From: Streptosporangiaceae bacterium
GTDB lineage: Bacteria > Actinomycetota > Actinomycetes > Streptosporangiales > Streptosporangiaceae
Length of the DNA: 7,113 bases
NCBI GenBank assembly: GCA_030052355.1
Contig: JASIGS010000274.1
Location: 1-7,113 of the forward strand
Direction: 5' to 3'
Under the pieces are notes generated by a model, which made no database searches, was not told where the DNA came from, and worked only from the letters and a program-made list of their open reading frames with translations. Positions 1 through 5,990 of the stretch are shown here, in pieces. Made by a program: the position numbers and the translations under genes. Position 1 is the first letter of the stretch. Each line of letters begins with the position of its first letter.

Positions 1-231
1 CGCTGAGAGCGCGGCGCTGCGCGGCGGCATGCCGCCGCGGGCTGCCTTCCCGTTCCTGGACAAAACGCTGTAAATCACATCCGATCGTTGGCATCGGTGG
101 GGAGTTCTGACGGTTATAGGCGTCAGAACTCCCCACCGATGCCCGCGATCGGACGTGATTTACGGCGTTTTGTCCAATAACGGGAAGGCAACCCCGCGGC
201 CGCATGCCGCCGCGGAGCGCCGCTCTCAGCG
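1..231. repeat. Long near-perfect inverted repeat (about 110-bp arms)
   Basis: Bases 1-112 are closely matched by the reverse complement of 121-231, leaving an 8-nt loop (113-120). The inner 22 bp (91-112 with 121-142) pair perfectly. Further out there are only scattered mismatches (for example 79/154, 89/144, 55-56/177-178) and a few one-base indels. Each arm carries a smaller GC-rich palindrome; the left one (20-39) is perfect. The interior (about 53-87 and 145-180) is visibly AT-richer than the flanking genes. The right end lies over the last Arg codon and TGA of dapC. The left end coincides with the window edge, so it may continue outside. Transcribed from dapC, it would give a hairpin of roughly 100 bp, able to act as terminator, 3' stabiliser or RNase III substrate. 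It could also be a MITE-like insertion or an assembly artefact. No transposase is visible. Confidence 0.93.
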
Positions 232-1401
232 CAGCTTGTCGAGGCGGGCGGCGGCGGCGTCGATCCGCTCGTCCGTTGCTGTCAGGGCGATCCGGACATG
301 TCCGGCACCCGATGGGCCGTAGAAGTCCCCGGGCGCGACCAGGATGCCTTCCCGCGCGAGCCGGTCGACCGAGCCCCAGCCGTCGAGATCGGGGTGGCGT
401 GCCCACAGGTAGAGCCCGGCGGCCGAGTGATCGACCGCCCAGCCAGCGGCCTCCAGGGCTGGCCGCAGCCGGTCTCGCCTGGCCGCGTACCTGGCCCGCT
501 GCGCAGCAGCGTGCTCATCGTCATCCAGCGCCGCCGCCATCGCCGCCTGAATGGGCGCCGGGACCATGAAACCCGCGTGCTTGCGGACCTCCAGCAGTTC
601 GGCCACGAGAGCCGGGTCGCCAGTGACGAAGCCGGCCCGGTAGCCGGCCATGTTCGACCGCTTGGACAGCGAGTGCACGGCGAGCAGGCCCTCGTGTGAA
701 CCCTCGCAAGCGTCCGGGTGCAACACCGAGAGCGGGCTCGCTTCCCAGCCGAGCTCGATGTAGCACTCGTCCGAGGCGACGACGGTGCCACGCGCCCGCG
801 CCCAGCCGACGACCTTGCGCAGGTGCTCGGCAGGCAGGACCTGGCCCGTCGGGTTCGACGGCGAGTTAAGCCAGCTCAGCGCCACGCGGGCGGGACCGAG
901 CGGGATGAGCCCGTCGGCGGCCACCGGGGTGCAGCCGGCCAGCCGAGCTCCGATGTCGTAGGTCGGGTAGGCCAGGCTCGGATAGGTCACGACGTCACCG
1001 GGCCCGAGCCCGAGCAGCGTCGGCAGCCAGGCGATGAATTCCTTCGTGCCGATAACGGGCAGCACGGCAGACGGATCCACGACGACTCCGAGCCGCCGGG
1101 CGAGCCAGCCTGCCGCCGCCGTACGCAGCGCCGCGGTGCCAGCGGTGAGCGGGTAGCCGGGGGAATCCCAGGCGGCGAGCAGGGCGTCCCTGGCGACTGC
1201 CGGGACCGGGTCGACCGGAGTGCCGACCGACAGGTCGACGATGCCGTCCGGATGGGCCCTGGCCAGCTTGGCGGCTGGCACCAGCGAATCCCACGGGAAC
1301 GAGGGGAGCTGCGCGGCCAGCCCGCGCTCCCGGCGGGCCTGGTAGCCGACGCCGGCAGCCCCGCCAGGCACCGTGTTCGCGGCCGCGTTCCCGGCCGTCA
1401 C
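226..1401 (-). CDS. dapC: Succinyldiaminopimelate aminotransferase (class I/II PLP enzyme)
   Basis: A 391-residue fold-type I aminotransferase of the actinobacterial DapC type. It is predicted to transfer the amino group of glutamate to N-succinyl-2-amino-6-oxopimelate in the cytoplasmic lysine/diaminopimelate pathway. Visible hallmarks are SPSNPTG (Asn183), the PLP-contacting SDECY (Asp211, Tyr214), the Schiff-base lysine in HSLSKRSN (Lys247) followed by MAGYRAGF (Arg255), and a substrate-Arg-like GHVRIA near the C-terminus. The sequence SFPWDSL near residue 35 is the usual beginning of the conserved part. The frame stays open to 1716, but that extension lies inside fdxA. I chose GTG at 1401, 19 bp after the fdxA stop; GTG at 1371 is an alternative, and neither has a convincing ribosome site. 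It is cotranscribed with fdxA. Its last codon and TGA lie in the 231-bp palindrome. In M. tuberculosis the characterised DapC is Rv0858c, while the fdxC-linked enzyme is a homologue, so substrate assignment rests partly on dapD being nearby. Confidence 0.88.
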   Translation of the reverse strand: MTAGNAAANTVPGGAAGVGYQARRERGLAAQLPSFPWDSLVPAAKLARAHPDGIVDLSVGTPVDPVPAVARDALLAAWDSPGYPLTAGTAALRTAAAGWLARRLGVVVDPSAVLPVIGTKEFIAWLPTLLGLGPGDVVTYPSLAYPTYDIGARLAGCTPVAADGLIPLGPARVALSWLNSPSNPTGQVLPAEHLRKVVGWARARGTVVASDECYIELGWEASPLSVLHPDACEGSHEGLLAVHSLSKRSNMAGYRAGFVTGDPALVAELLEVRKHAGFMVPAPIQAAMAAALDDDEHAAAQRARYAARRDRLRPALEAAGWAVDHSAAGLYLWARHPDLDGWGSVDRLAREGILVAPGDFYGPSGAGHVRIALTATDERIDAAAARLDKLR

Positions 1402-1420
1402 GCCATCACGCCCGCGGCCG

Positions 1421-1747
1421 CTAGTGCTCGGTCTCCTGCGGCGGCAACGCGGCCACGAGAGGGTGATCCCTGCCGATCTTGCCGACCTTGGAGGCACCGC
1501 CAGGCGAGCCGATGTCGCTGAAGAACTCCACGTTCGCCTTGTAGTAGTCCTTCCACTGGTCCGGCACGTCATCCTCGTAGAAGATGGCCTCCACCGGGCA
1601 CACGGGTTCGCAGGCCCCGCAGTCGACGCACTCGTCGGGCTGGATATAGAGCATCCGCTCGCCCTCGTAGATGCAGTCGACCGGGCACTCTTCGATGCAG
1701 GCCTTGTCGAGCACATCGACGCAAGGCTGCGTGATGATGTACGTCAC
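1421..1747 (-). CDS. fdxA: 7Fe ferredoxin ([3Fe-4S][4Fe-4S])
   Basis: A 108-residue bacterial ferredoxin, a soluble low-potential electron carrier. All cysteines of the Azotobacter FdI pattern are present, shifted by one: Cys9, Cys17, Cys21, Cys25, then Cys40-x2-Cys43-x2-Cys46-x3-Cys50-Pro. By analogy Cys9, Cys17 and Cys50 bind a [3Fe-4S] cluster, and Cys21, Cys40, Cys43 and Cys46 bind the [4Fe-4S] cluster. The segment after residue 52 (YEDDVP...W) is the usual C-terminal extension of actinobacterial FdxA/FdxC. The frame is open upstream to 1849, but GTG at 1747 gives the family N-terminus (TYIITQPC) and has a good ribosome site. It is the first gene of a two-gene operon with dapC. This pairing is conserved, although the aminotransferase itself needs no ferredoxin. 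Redox partners cannot be told from here. Confidence 0.95.
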   Translation of the reverse strand: MTYIITQPCVDVLDKACIEECPVDCIYEGERMLYIQPDECVDCGACEPVCPVEAIFYEDDVPDQWKDYYKANVEFFSDIGSPGGASKVGKIGRDHPLVAALPPQETEH

Positions 1748-1754
1748 TTCCGAG

Positions 1755-1760
1755 CTCCTC
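1755..1760 (-). promoter_or_regulatory. Ribosome binding site of fdxA
   Basis: On the minus strand GAGGAG lies 7 nt upstream of the GTG at 1747. It settles the start against the longer open frame reaching 1849. Confidence 0.75.
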
Positions 1761-1818
1761 TTCTTTCCGCGCCCCGGCTCACTAGCCCGTGGCAGGCCTG
1801 GCGGCACGGCACAACACC

Positions 1819-1846
1819 AGTATCGCGTCCCCGCCGGGATCGGGAA
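1819..1846 (-). promoter_or_regulatory. Possible fdxA-dapC promoter
   Basis: Reading the minus strand, TTCCCG (1846-1841), a 16-nt spacer and GATACT (1824-1819) could form a weak housekeeping promoter with a leader of about 65 nt before fdxA. It lies in the 129-bp gap after the upstream gene. The match is weak and unsupported by other evidence. Confidence 0.25.
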
Positions 1847-1876
1847 CATGCAGCCGACCCTGGGGTTCGCAGGTTA

Positions 1877-2758
1877 TCAGCCGAATACCACAGCACCGGT
1901 AGCAACCGTGCCGTGCTGGCTGACACCGCGCTGCCTGACCCAGCGGCCCGAGCCAGTGTAGGAAAGCCACTCGTAGCCGCGGTAGCTCACGTCCCTGATG
2001 CCGTAGGAGCTCGCGTTGGTGACCAGCCACGCGGCCACGGCCCAGCCCTGGCTCTGATCCCGCACGGCAACGGTGCGCGCCGGATCGCGGCCCGAGCGGG
2101 CAGTTCCCTGCGTCAGCGGGCCGAACGTGCCTGCCAGCGCCCGGCTAGCCGCCCACAGCCTGACCTTGTGGCCGACCGTGGCGTATGAGCACCAGACGGC
2201 GTGCGGGAGGCTGCCGCCGAACGCGGCGGCGAGCTGCGCACCGGTCGTTGCCCACTGGGCGTACGCCTGGCCGTCGGCGCTGCGCTGGACCGCCTGGGCC
2301 GCCTCGTATATGGGCATATGCAGGTAACCGGGCACGGTGGCCAGAGCGGCGAAGAACCTGGTCGACGCGTAGACGGGGTCTTCGATCTGCTTGACGGTGC
2401 CCCAGCCCTGTGACGGCCGTTGCTGGAATACCCCGACCGAGTCCAGGTCGCCGTAGGGAAGGTTGGCCAGGTCGGACTCTTGCAGCGCGGTCGCGTAGGC
2501 GATCGTCAGGGCCCGCTCGGGCATGGCACGCCTGTCGGCGACGCCCGCGATGGTCGCGGCGATGGAAGCCTGGCTGACCGCGAGCTGCCAGCCCTCGCCG
2601 TCGGGGGCGTCTGCGGAGCAGCCCGTCGGCCGCGGCACCACGGCCGGGTGACGGGTGATGGCCAGGTAGCCGACGAAAAGGACCGCCAGCAGGACGATAG
2701 TGACCGCGGCAGCGCGCGTGCGCTTCCCGGTTCTGGCGGAGAGGCGCTCGCCCGGCAC
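1877..2758 (-). CDS. Membrane-anchored lysozyme/transglycosylase-like protein
   Basis: A 293-residue protein starting at GTG 2758. A basic N-terminus (residues 1-16) is followed by one hydrophobic segment (about 18-35), giving a predicted signal anchor with the rest outside the membrane. Residues about 60-190 resemble a lysozyme-like transglycosylase fold: ALQESDL (Glu94 is a candidate acid), then DSVGVFQQRPSQGWG (106-120), the family's usual GLFQ-type element, and later YLHMP. Cys47 and Cys190 could form a disulfide. Cys47 is not in a proper lipobox (PTGC), so lipidation is unlikely. The C-terminal 60 residues are Trp/Tyr-rich and unassigned. Homologues are commonly annotated as hypothetical or, without good reason, heavy metal transporter. 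The likely role is cell-wall remodelling, inferred from the motif only. The start sits 7 nt after a TAGCTT box, so the mRNA may be leaderless. Confidence 0.75.
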   Translation of the reverse strand: MPGERLSARTGKRTRAAAVTIVLLAVLFVGYLAITRHPAVVPRPTGCSADAPDGEGWQLAVSQASIAATIAGVADRRAMPERALTIAYATALQESDLANLPYGDLDSVGVFQQRPSQGWGTVKQIEDPVYASTRFFAALATVPGYLHMPIYEAAQAVQRSADGQAYAQWATTGAQLAAAFGGSLPHAVWCSYATVGHKVRLWAASRALAGTFGPLTQGTARSGRDPARTVAVRDQSQGWAVAAWLVTNASSYGIRDVSYRGYEWLSYTGSGRWVRQRGVSQHGTVATGAVVFG

Positions 2759-2765
2759 GTCCTCG

Positions 2766-2771
2766 AAGCTA
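2766..2771 (-). promoter_or_regulatory. -10 box, leaderless promoter of the lysozyme-like gene
   Basis: On the minus strand TAGCTT fits the actinobacterial TANNNT -10 pattern. Its end is 7 nt before the GTG at 2758, which puts the expected transcription start at the start codon. No clear -35 element or proper ribosome site is seen. Confidence 0.45.
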
Positions 2772-2804
2772 CACCGCCAGCGCAGGTGGCAGCGCCTGAC
2801 CGGT

Positions 2805-2810
2805 TAGGCT
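2805..2810 (+). promoter_or_regulatory. -10 box, leaderless promoter of dapD
   Basis: TAGGCT fits TANNNT and ends 8 nt before the dapD ATG, with no Shine-Dalgarno sequence between. Transcription would begin at or next to the start codon. It faces the opposite box at 2766-2771, so the 60-bp gap is a compact divergent promoter. Confidence 0.45.
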
Positions 2811-2818
2811 CCGACGCT

Positions 2819-3664
<846 letters not shown>

Positions 3665-3785
3665 TAAGGGAACGAGTTACCGGCCGCGACTGCCGTAGCG
3701 CTGCGCGGCTGCAAGGGTGCTCGGATCGCCTGGGCAGACCGGCCGGCACGCCGGGCGCGTTGGCCGATCTGGTGCCCGCGGCAGC

Positions 3786-3791
3786 TAGTTT
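3786..3791 (+). promoter_or_regulatory. -10 box, leaderless promoter of the LOG gene
   Basis: TAGTTT ends 6 nt before ATG 3798, so transcription would start at that ATG. This favours ATG 3798 over the in-frame GTG at 3792, which directly abuts the box. The rest of the 133-bp gap after dapD (3665-3785) shows only weak GC-rich dyads and no gene. Confidence 0.45.
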
Positions 3792-3797
3792 GTGACC

Positions 3798-4574
3798 ATG
3801 AGCTTGTCTGAGCCGCGGCGCGGACTGCGCCGTCAGGGCCCCGCAACACTGCGGGGCAAGCATATTCCGAAGACCACTACTGACCAGCGGCTTCTCGACT
3901 GGCGCGGGCCAAGCGACTGGGTCCATACCGACCCGTGGCGGGTGCTGCGGATCCAGGCCGAGTTCGTCGAGGGATTCGGCTTGCTCGCCGAGCTCGGCCA
4001 GGCGGTGTCGGTATTCGGCTCGGCCAGGTCGCTGCCGGGCAGCGCCGAGTACGCGTGCGCCCAGCAGATCGGCGCGGGGCTGGCCAAGGCCGGCTACGCC
4101 GTGATCACCGGCGGCGGCCCCGGCGTCATGGAGGCTGCCAACAGGGGCGCGGCGAGCGCCGGGGGAGTCTCCGTCGGCCTGGGCATCGAGCTGCCGCTCG
4201 AGCAGGGGCTGAACGAGTACGTCGAGATCGGGCTGGAGTTCAGGTACTTCTTCGTCCGCAAGACGGTCTTCGTCAAGTACTCACAGGCGTTTGTCGTGCT
4301 CCCGGGCGGGTTCGGCACGCTGGACGAGCTGTTCGAAGCCGTGACGCTGGTGCAGACCGGAAAGATCACCAGATTCCCGATCGTCCTGGTCGGAAGCGAG
4401 TACTGGAAGGGCCTGAACGCCTGGATCAACGACACCATGCTGGCCGAGGGAAAGATTTCCGAGCGCGATCCCGAACTCTTGATCATGGCGGACGACCCGG
4501 CCGACGTGGTGCGCATCATCACGCAGGCGCACAGCACGGACACCAGCCGCAGGAGCATCGCTGACATGACCTGA
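3798..4574 (+). CDS. LOG-family nucleoside 5'-monophosphate phosphoribohydrolase
   Basis: A 258-residue Rossmann-fold protein of the LOG (Lonely Guy, TIGR00730) family. These enzymes cleave the N-glycosidic bond of AMP or cytokinin riboside monophosphates, giving the base and ribose 5-phosphate. Diagnostic motifs are present: VFGSAR (72-77), GGGPGVMEAANRG (105-117), Arg154-Lys155 and PGGFGTLDE (169-177) with the catalytic Glu177. The N-terminal 60 residues, including KTTTDQRLLDW, are an extension found in the actinobacterial longer form, and the last 20 residues look disordered. ATG 3798 was preferred over GTG 3792 because of the -10 box. Old annotations call such proteins lysine decarboxylase, which is not supported by the motifs. 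In M. tuberculosis the homologue Rv1205 makes cytokinins, but the substrate here is unknown. The gene lies where dapE is often found after dapD. Confidence 0.92.
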   Translation: MSLSEPRRGLRRQGPATLRGKHIPKTTTDQRLLDWRGPSDWVHTDPWRVLRIQAEFVEGFGLLAELGQAVSVFGSARSLPGSAEYACAQQIGAGLAKAGYAVITGGGPGVMEAANRGAASAGGVSVGLGIELPLEQGLNEYVEIGLEFRYFFVRKTVFVKYSQAFVVLPGGFGTLDELFEAVTLVQTGKITRFPIVLVGSEYWKGLNAWINDTMLAEGKISERDPELLIMADDPADVVRIITQAHSTDTSRRSIADMT

Positions 4575-4596
4575 GCGGCCGCCCGCGCTCGGCCGC
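4575..4596 (+). terminator. GC hairpin after the LOG gene
   Basis: A perfect 7-bp stem (GCGGCCG 4575-4581 with CGGCCGC 4590-4596) and 8-nt loop begin right after the LOG stop codon. There is no T-run, as is common for actinobacterial terminators. It lies between two same-strand genes and may only lower read-through. Confidence 0.45.
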
Positions 4597-4633
4597 GAGG
4601 CCGTCGTTGGCTGCACAGCTCTGCCGGGCATGG

Positions 4634-4639
4634 CACGAT
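4634..4639 (+). promoter_or_regulatory. Possible -10 box before the DivIVA-like gene
   Basis: CACGAT ends 6 nt before GTG 4646, the same spacing as the other leaderless-type boxes here, but its first base departs from TANNNT. No ribosome site is seen before the GTG. Confidence 0.3.
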
Positions 4640-4645
4640 TGCGAT

Positions 4646-5068
4646 GTGCCCATCGTCATCACCATCGCAGCGGTCGCCATCATCGGCGGCATGGTCGTCG
4701 TGGCCAGGGGCCTCGGCGGCGAGCTGGCACGCGATCGGGCGCCGCTGCCATCGGAGGTCGACGTGCGGACCGGGGCCGACGTGGCGCGTTACCGCCCGCC
4801 GCCGGCCCTGCTCGGATACCAGCCCGAGGCCACGGAACGGGCATTCAGCATGATCGGCCGTTCGATCGCCGAACGGGACGAGGAGATCGCCTGGCTGCGC
4901 GACCGGCTGGCCGAGCTGCAGCCCGAGACGAGGCAGGGGCTGGACGCTGGCCGGCCGTCCGGCCCAGCCGTGACTGAGCCGCCTGAGCCGGATCCGAGCG
5001 ACCCGGACAGCGAAAGCTCTGGCGACGCGGGTGTGGCGGCCGAGAGCGCCGCGAGCCCGGAGCGATGA
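4646..5068 (+). CDS. Small DivIVA-domain-like membrane protein
   Basis: A 140-residue protein starting at GTG 4646. The frame opens earlier, at TTG 4607, but residues before VPIVITIA look non-coding and the -10-like box favours 4646. Residues 2-20 are a hydrophobic single membrane segment at the extreme N-terminus. A YRPPPALLGYQP stretch (49-60) leads into a short amphipathic, probably coiled-coil helix (about 61-91, rich in Glu/Arg/Leu) of the DivIVA-like kind. The tail from about 93 is Pro/Asp/Glu/Ser-rich and disordered. Size, topology and position directly before tag match the conserved small protein beside tag in mycobacteria (Rv1209). DivIVA/Wag31 proteins mark curved membrane and poles, so a role in polar growth or division is conceivable, but this is inference. 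Its stop overlaps the start of tag as ATGA, implying translational coupling. Confidence 0.72.
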   Translation: MPIVITIAAVAIIGGMVVVARGLGGELARDRAPLPSEVDVRTGADVARYRPPPALLGYQPEATERAFSMIGRSIAERDEEIAWLRDRLAELQPETRQGLDAGRPSGPAVTEPPEPDPSDPDSESSGDAGVAAESAASPER

Positions 5069-5658
5069 GCGACGACGGCCTGCCTGCGGCCGGCCCGGAC
5101 GGGCTGCTGCGCTGCCCGTGGGCCCTGAGCAGCCCCGAGTACGTGGGCTACCACGACGAGGAGTGGGGCTGGCCGGTGCGGGACGACACCGGCCTTTTCG
5201 AGCGTCTCTGCCTGGAGGCGTTCCAGTCCGGACTGTCCTGGCTCACCATCCTGCGGAAGAGGGAGAACTTCCGTGCCGCCTTCCGCGGCTTCGACATCGA
5301 GGCGGTGGCCGGGTTCGGCCCCGCTGACGTGGACCGGCTGCTGGCCGACGCCGGCATAGTGCGGAACAGGGCGAAGATCGAGGCCGCCGTCGCCAACGCG
5401 CGGGCAGCGCTCAAGCTCCCTGACGGCCTTGCTGCGCTGGCCTGGCGGTATGCCCCCGATGACGGCGAGGCGCCGGTAAGCCTGGCGGACATTCCGGCGA
5501 AGACCAGCGCGTCGGCCGCCTTGTCGAAGGAGTTGCGGCGGCTTGGCTTCAGGTTCACCGGCCCGGTCACCGCGTACGCGACCATGCAGGCCTGCGGCAT
5601 CGTGAACGATCACCTGACCGGCTGTTTCCGGCGGGACGCCGTTTCCGCCAGCAGATAG
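5065..5658 (+). CDS. tag: DNA-3-methyladenine glycosylase I
   Basis: A 197-residue Tag, a helix-hairpin-helix-superfamily base-excision enzyme that removes 3-methyladenine from alkylated DNA. All key residues match E. coli Tag with an offset of 13 in the N-terminal half: zinc ligands Cys17 and His30 (E. coli Cys4, His17) with His183 and Cys187 (His175, Cys179); Tyr29 (Tyr16), the catalytic-pocket Glu51 (Glu38) and Trp59 (Trp46). The motifs YHDEEWG (29-35), EAFQSGLSW (51-59) and NDHLTGCF (181-188) are intact, so it should be active. ATG 5065 overlaps the upstream stop by four bases (ATGA) with a GGAG just before, so translation is coupled to the DivIVA-like gene. Nothing suggests alkylation-inducible control, and likely expression is from the upstream promoter. 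Confidence 0.95.
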   Translation: MSDDGLPAAGPDGLLRCPWALSSPEYVGYHDEEWGWPVRDDTGLFERLCLEAFQSGLSWLTILRKRENFRAAFRGFDIEAVAGFGPADVDRLLADAGIVRNRAKIEAAVANARAALKLPDGLAALAWRYAPDDGEAPVSLADIPAKTSASAALSKELRRLGFRFTGPVTAYATMQACGIVNDHLTGCFRRDAVSASR

Positions 5659-5694
5659 TTGCGCCGGGGCGGAACGCGTCGTCACATTCGGCGA

Positions 5695-5700
5695 TACGAT
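5695..5700 (+). promoter_or_regulatory. Possible -10 box after tag
   Basis: TACGAT fits TANNNT and lies 5 nt before a GTG at 5706. No clear -35 element exists. If real, the transcript would run through three hairpins to 5851. Such a short motif also arises by chance. Confidence 0.25.
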
Positions 5701-5717
5701 CCGTCGTGAATCTGTTG

Positions 5718-5745
5718 CCCGGACCCGGCCATTCACGAGTCCGGG
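5718..5745 (+). terminator. Hairpin 60 bp after tag
   Basis: CCCGGAC (5718-5724) pairs with GTCCGGG (5739-5745) around a 14-nt loop, followed by TTAG. It could be the first terminator of the LOG/DivIVA/tag group, though a weak one. Confidence 0.35.
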
Positions 5746-5820
5746 TTAGCCGAGGTGAGCAACGTCCGAGGTCAGCCACCGCAGATCACTGCGTTACCAG
5801 AGCGCTGCCGTCACAGTGAT

Positions 5821-5851
5821 GCGGGTCCCCGCCCTGCGTGCGGGGACCCGC
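5821..5851 (+). terminator. Strong 12-bp hairpin between tag and the RsbW-like gene
   Basis: GCGGGTCCCCGC (5821-5832) and its exact complement (5840-5851) flank a 7-nt loop. It is the most stable short hairpin in the gap and is well placed to end transcription from tag. It lacks a T-run. Confidence 0.65.
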
Positions 5852-5897
5852 GCTGGCTGTTGACCAGTCCGACCTGCACCGCAGGTGGCCTGGCCAT

Positions 5898-5938
5898 TTG
5901 GGTGAACCTTTACCCAATCCCATTGCGCAAGTTCGCAA
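5898..5938. promoter_or_regulatory. Operator-like dyads before the RsbW-like gene
   Basis: An imperfect 20-bp palindrome (TTGGGT... 5898-5917, two mismatched pairs) is followed by TTGCGCAA (5923-5930), a perfect 8-bp palindrome, and a related inverted pair TTGCG (5923-5927) / CGCAA (5934-5938). They overlap or abut the predicted -35, which suits a repressor site. The binding protein is unknown. Confidence 0.4.
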
Positions 5939-5950
5939 AATCCTCATAAT
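5923..5950 (+). promoter_or_regulatory. Promoter of the RsbW-like gene
   Basis: TTGCGC (5923-5928), a 16-nt spacer and CATAAT (5945-5950) give the best housekeeping-type promoter in the window. It would yield a leader of roughly 30 nt. Confidence 0.5.
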
Positions 5951-5982
5951 CTGTGGCTCACATAAGCCTTGGTTGGAAGGGC

Positions 5983-5987
5983 GGAGG
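5983..5987 (+). promoter_or_regulatory. Ribosome binding site fixing the start at 5991
   Basis: GGAGG lies 3 nt before ATG 5991 and is part of a longer purine run. The same frame is open upstream to 5838, but that extension crosses the predicted promoter. Confidence 0.6.
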
Positions 5988-5990
5988 AGC

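Larger units (their letters stand above)
5659..5990. other. Gene-free, structured 332-bp gap
   Basis: No convincing gene on either strand. Left to right it holds a TACGAT box (5695-5700); a short GTG-initiated frame (5706-5819, 37 codons, third positions only about 57% G/C, so probably not protein-coding); a 7-bp hairpin (5718-5724 with 5739-5745); a second possible hairpin (ATCACTG 5785-5791 with CAGTGAT 5814-5820); a strong 12-bp hairpin (5821-5851); a small dyad (ACCTGC 5872-5877 with GCAGGT 5881-5886); and operator-like dyads and a promoter for the next gene. The first part may be the tag 3' region or a small structured RNA. Confidence 0.7.

Noticed and set aside
1..231. CRISPR array or tRNA in the repeat region
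   Set aside because: There is one inverted pair, not spaced direct repeats, and no cloverleaf or conserved T-loop sequence.
1402..1716. N-terminal extension of the dapC frame across fdxA
   Set aside because: It overlaps the securely identified ferredoxin on the same strand and its translation has no family resemblance; GTG 1401 gives a normal length.
4789..5736. 315-codon open frame on the minus strand opposite tag
   Set aside because: It is antisense to two well-supported genes, has Arg/Ala/Gly-rich shadow-like composition and no recognisable motif.
5755..5949. 64-codon plus-strand frame in the gap after tag
   Set aside because: It runs through the strong hairpin and the promoter of the next gene, lacks a ribosome site and has no recognisable motif.
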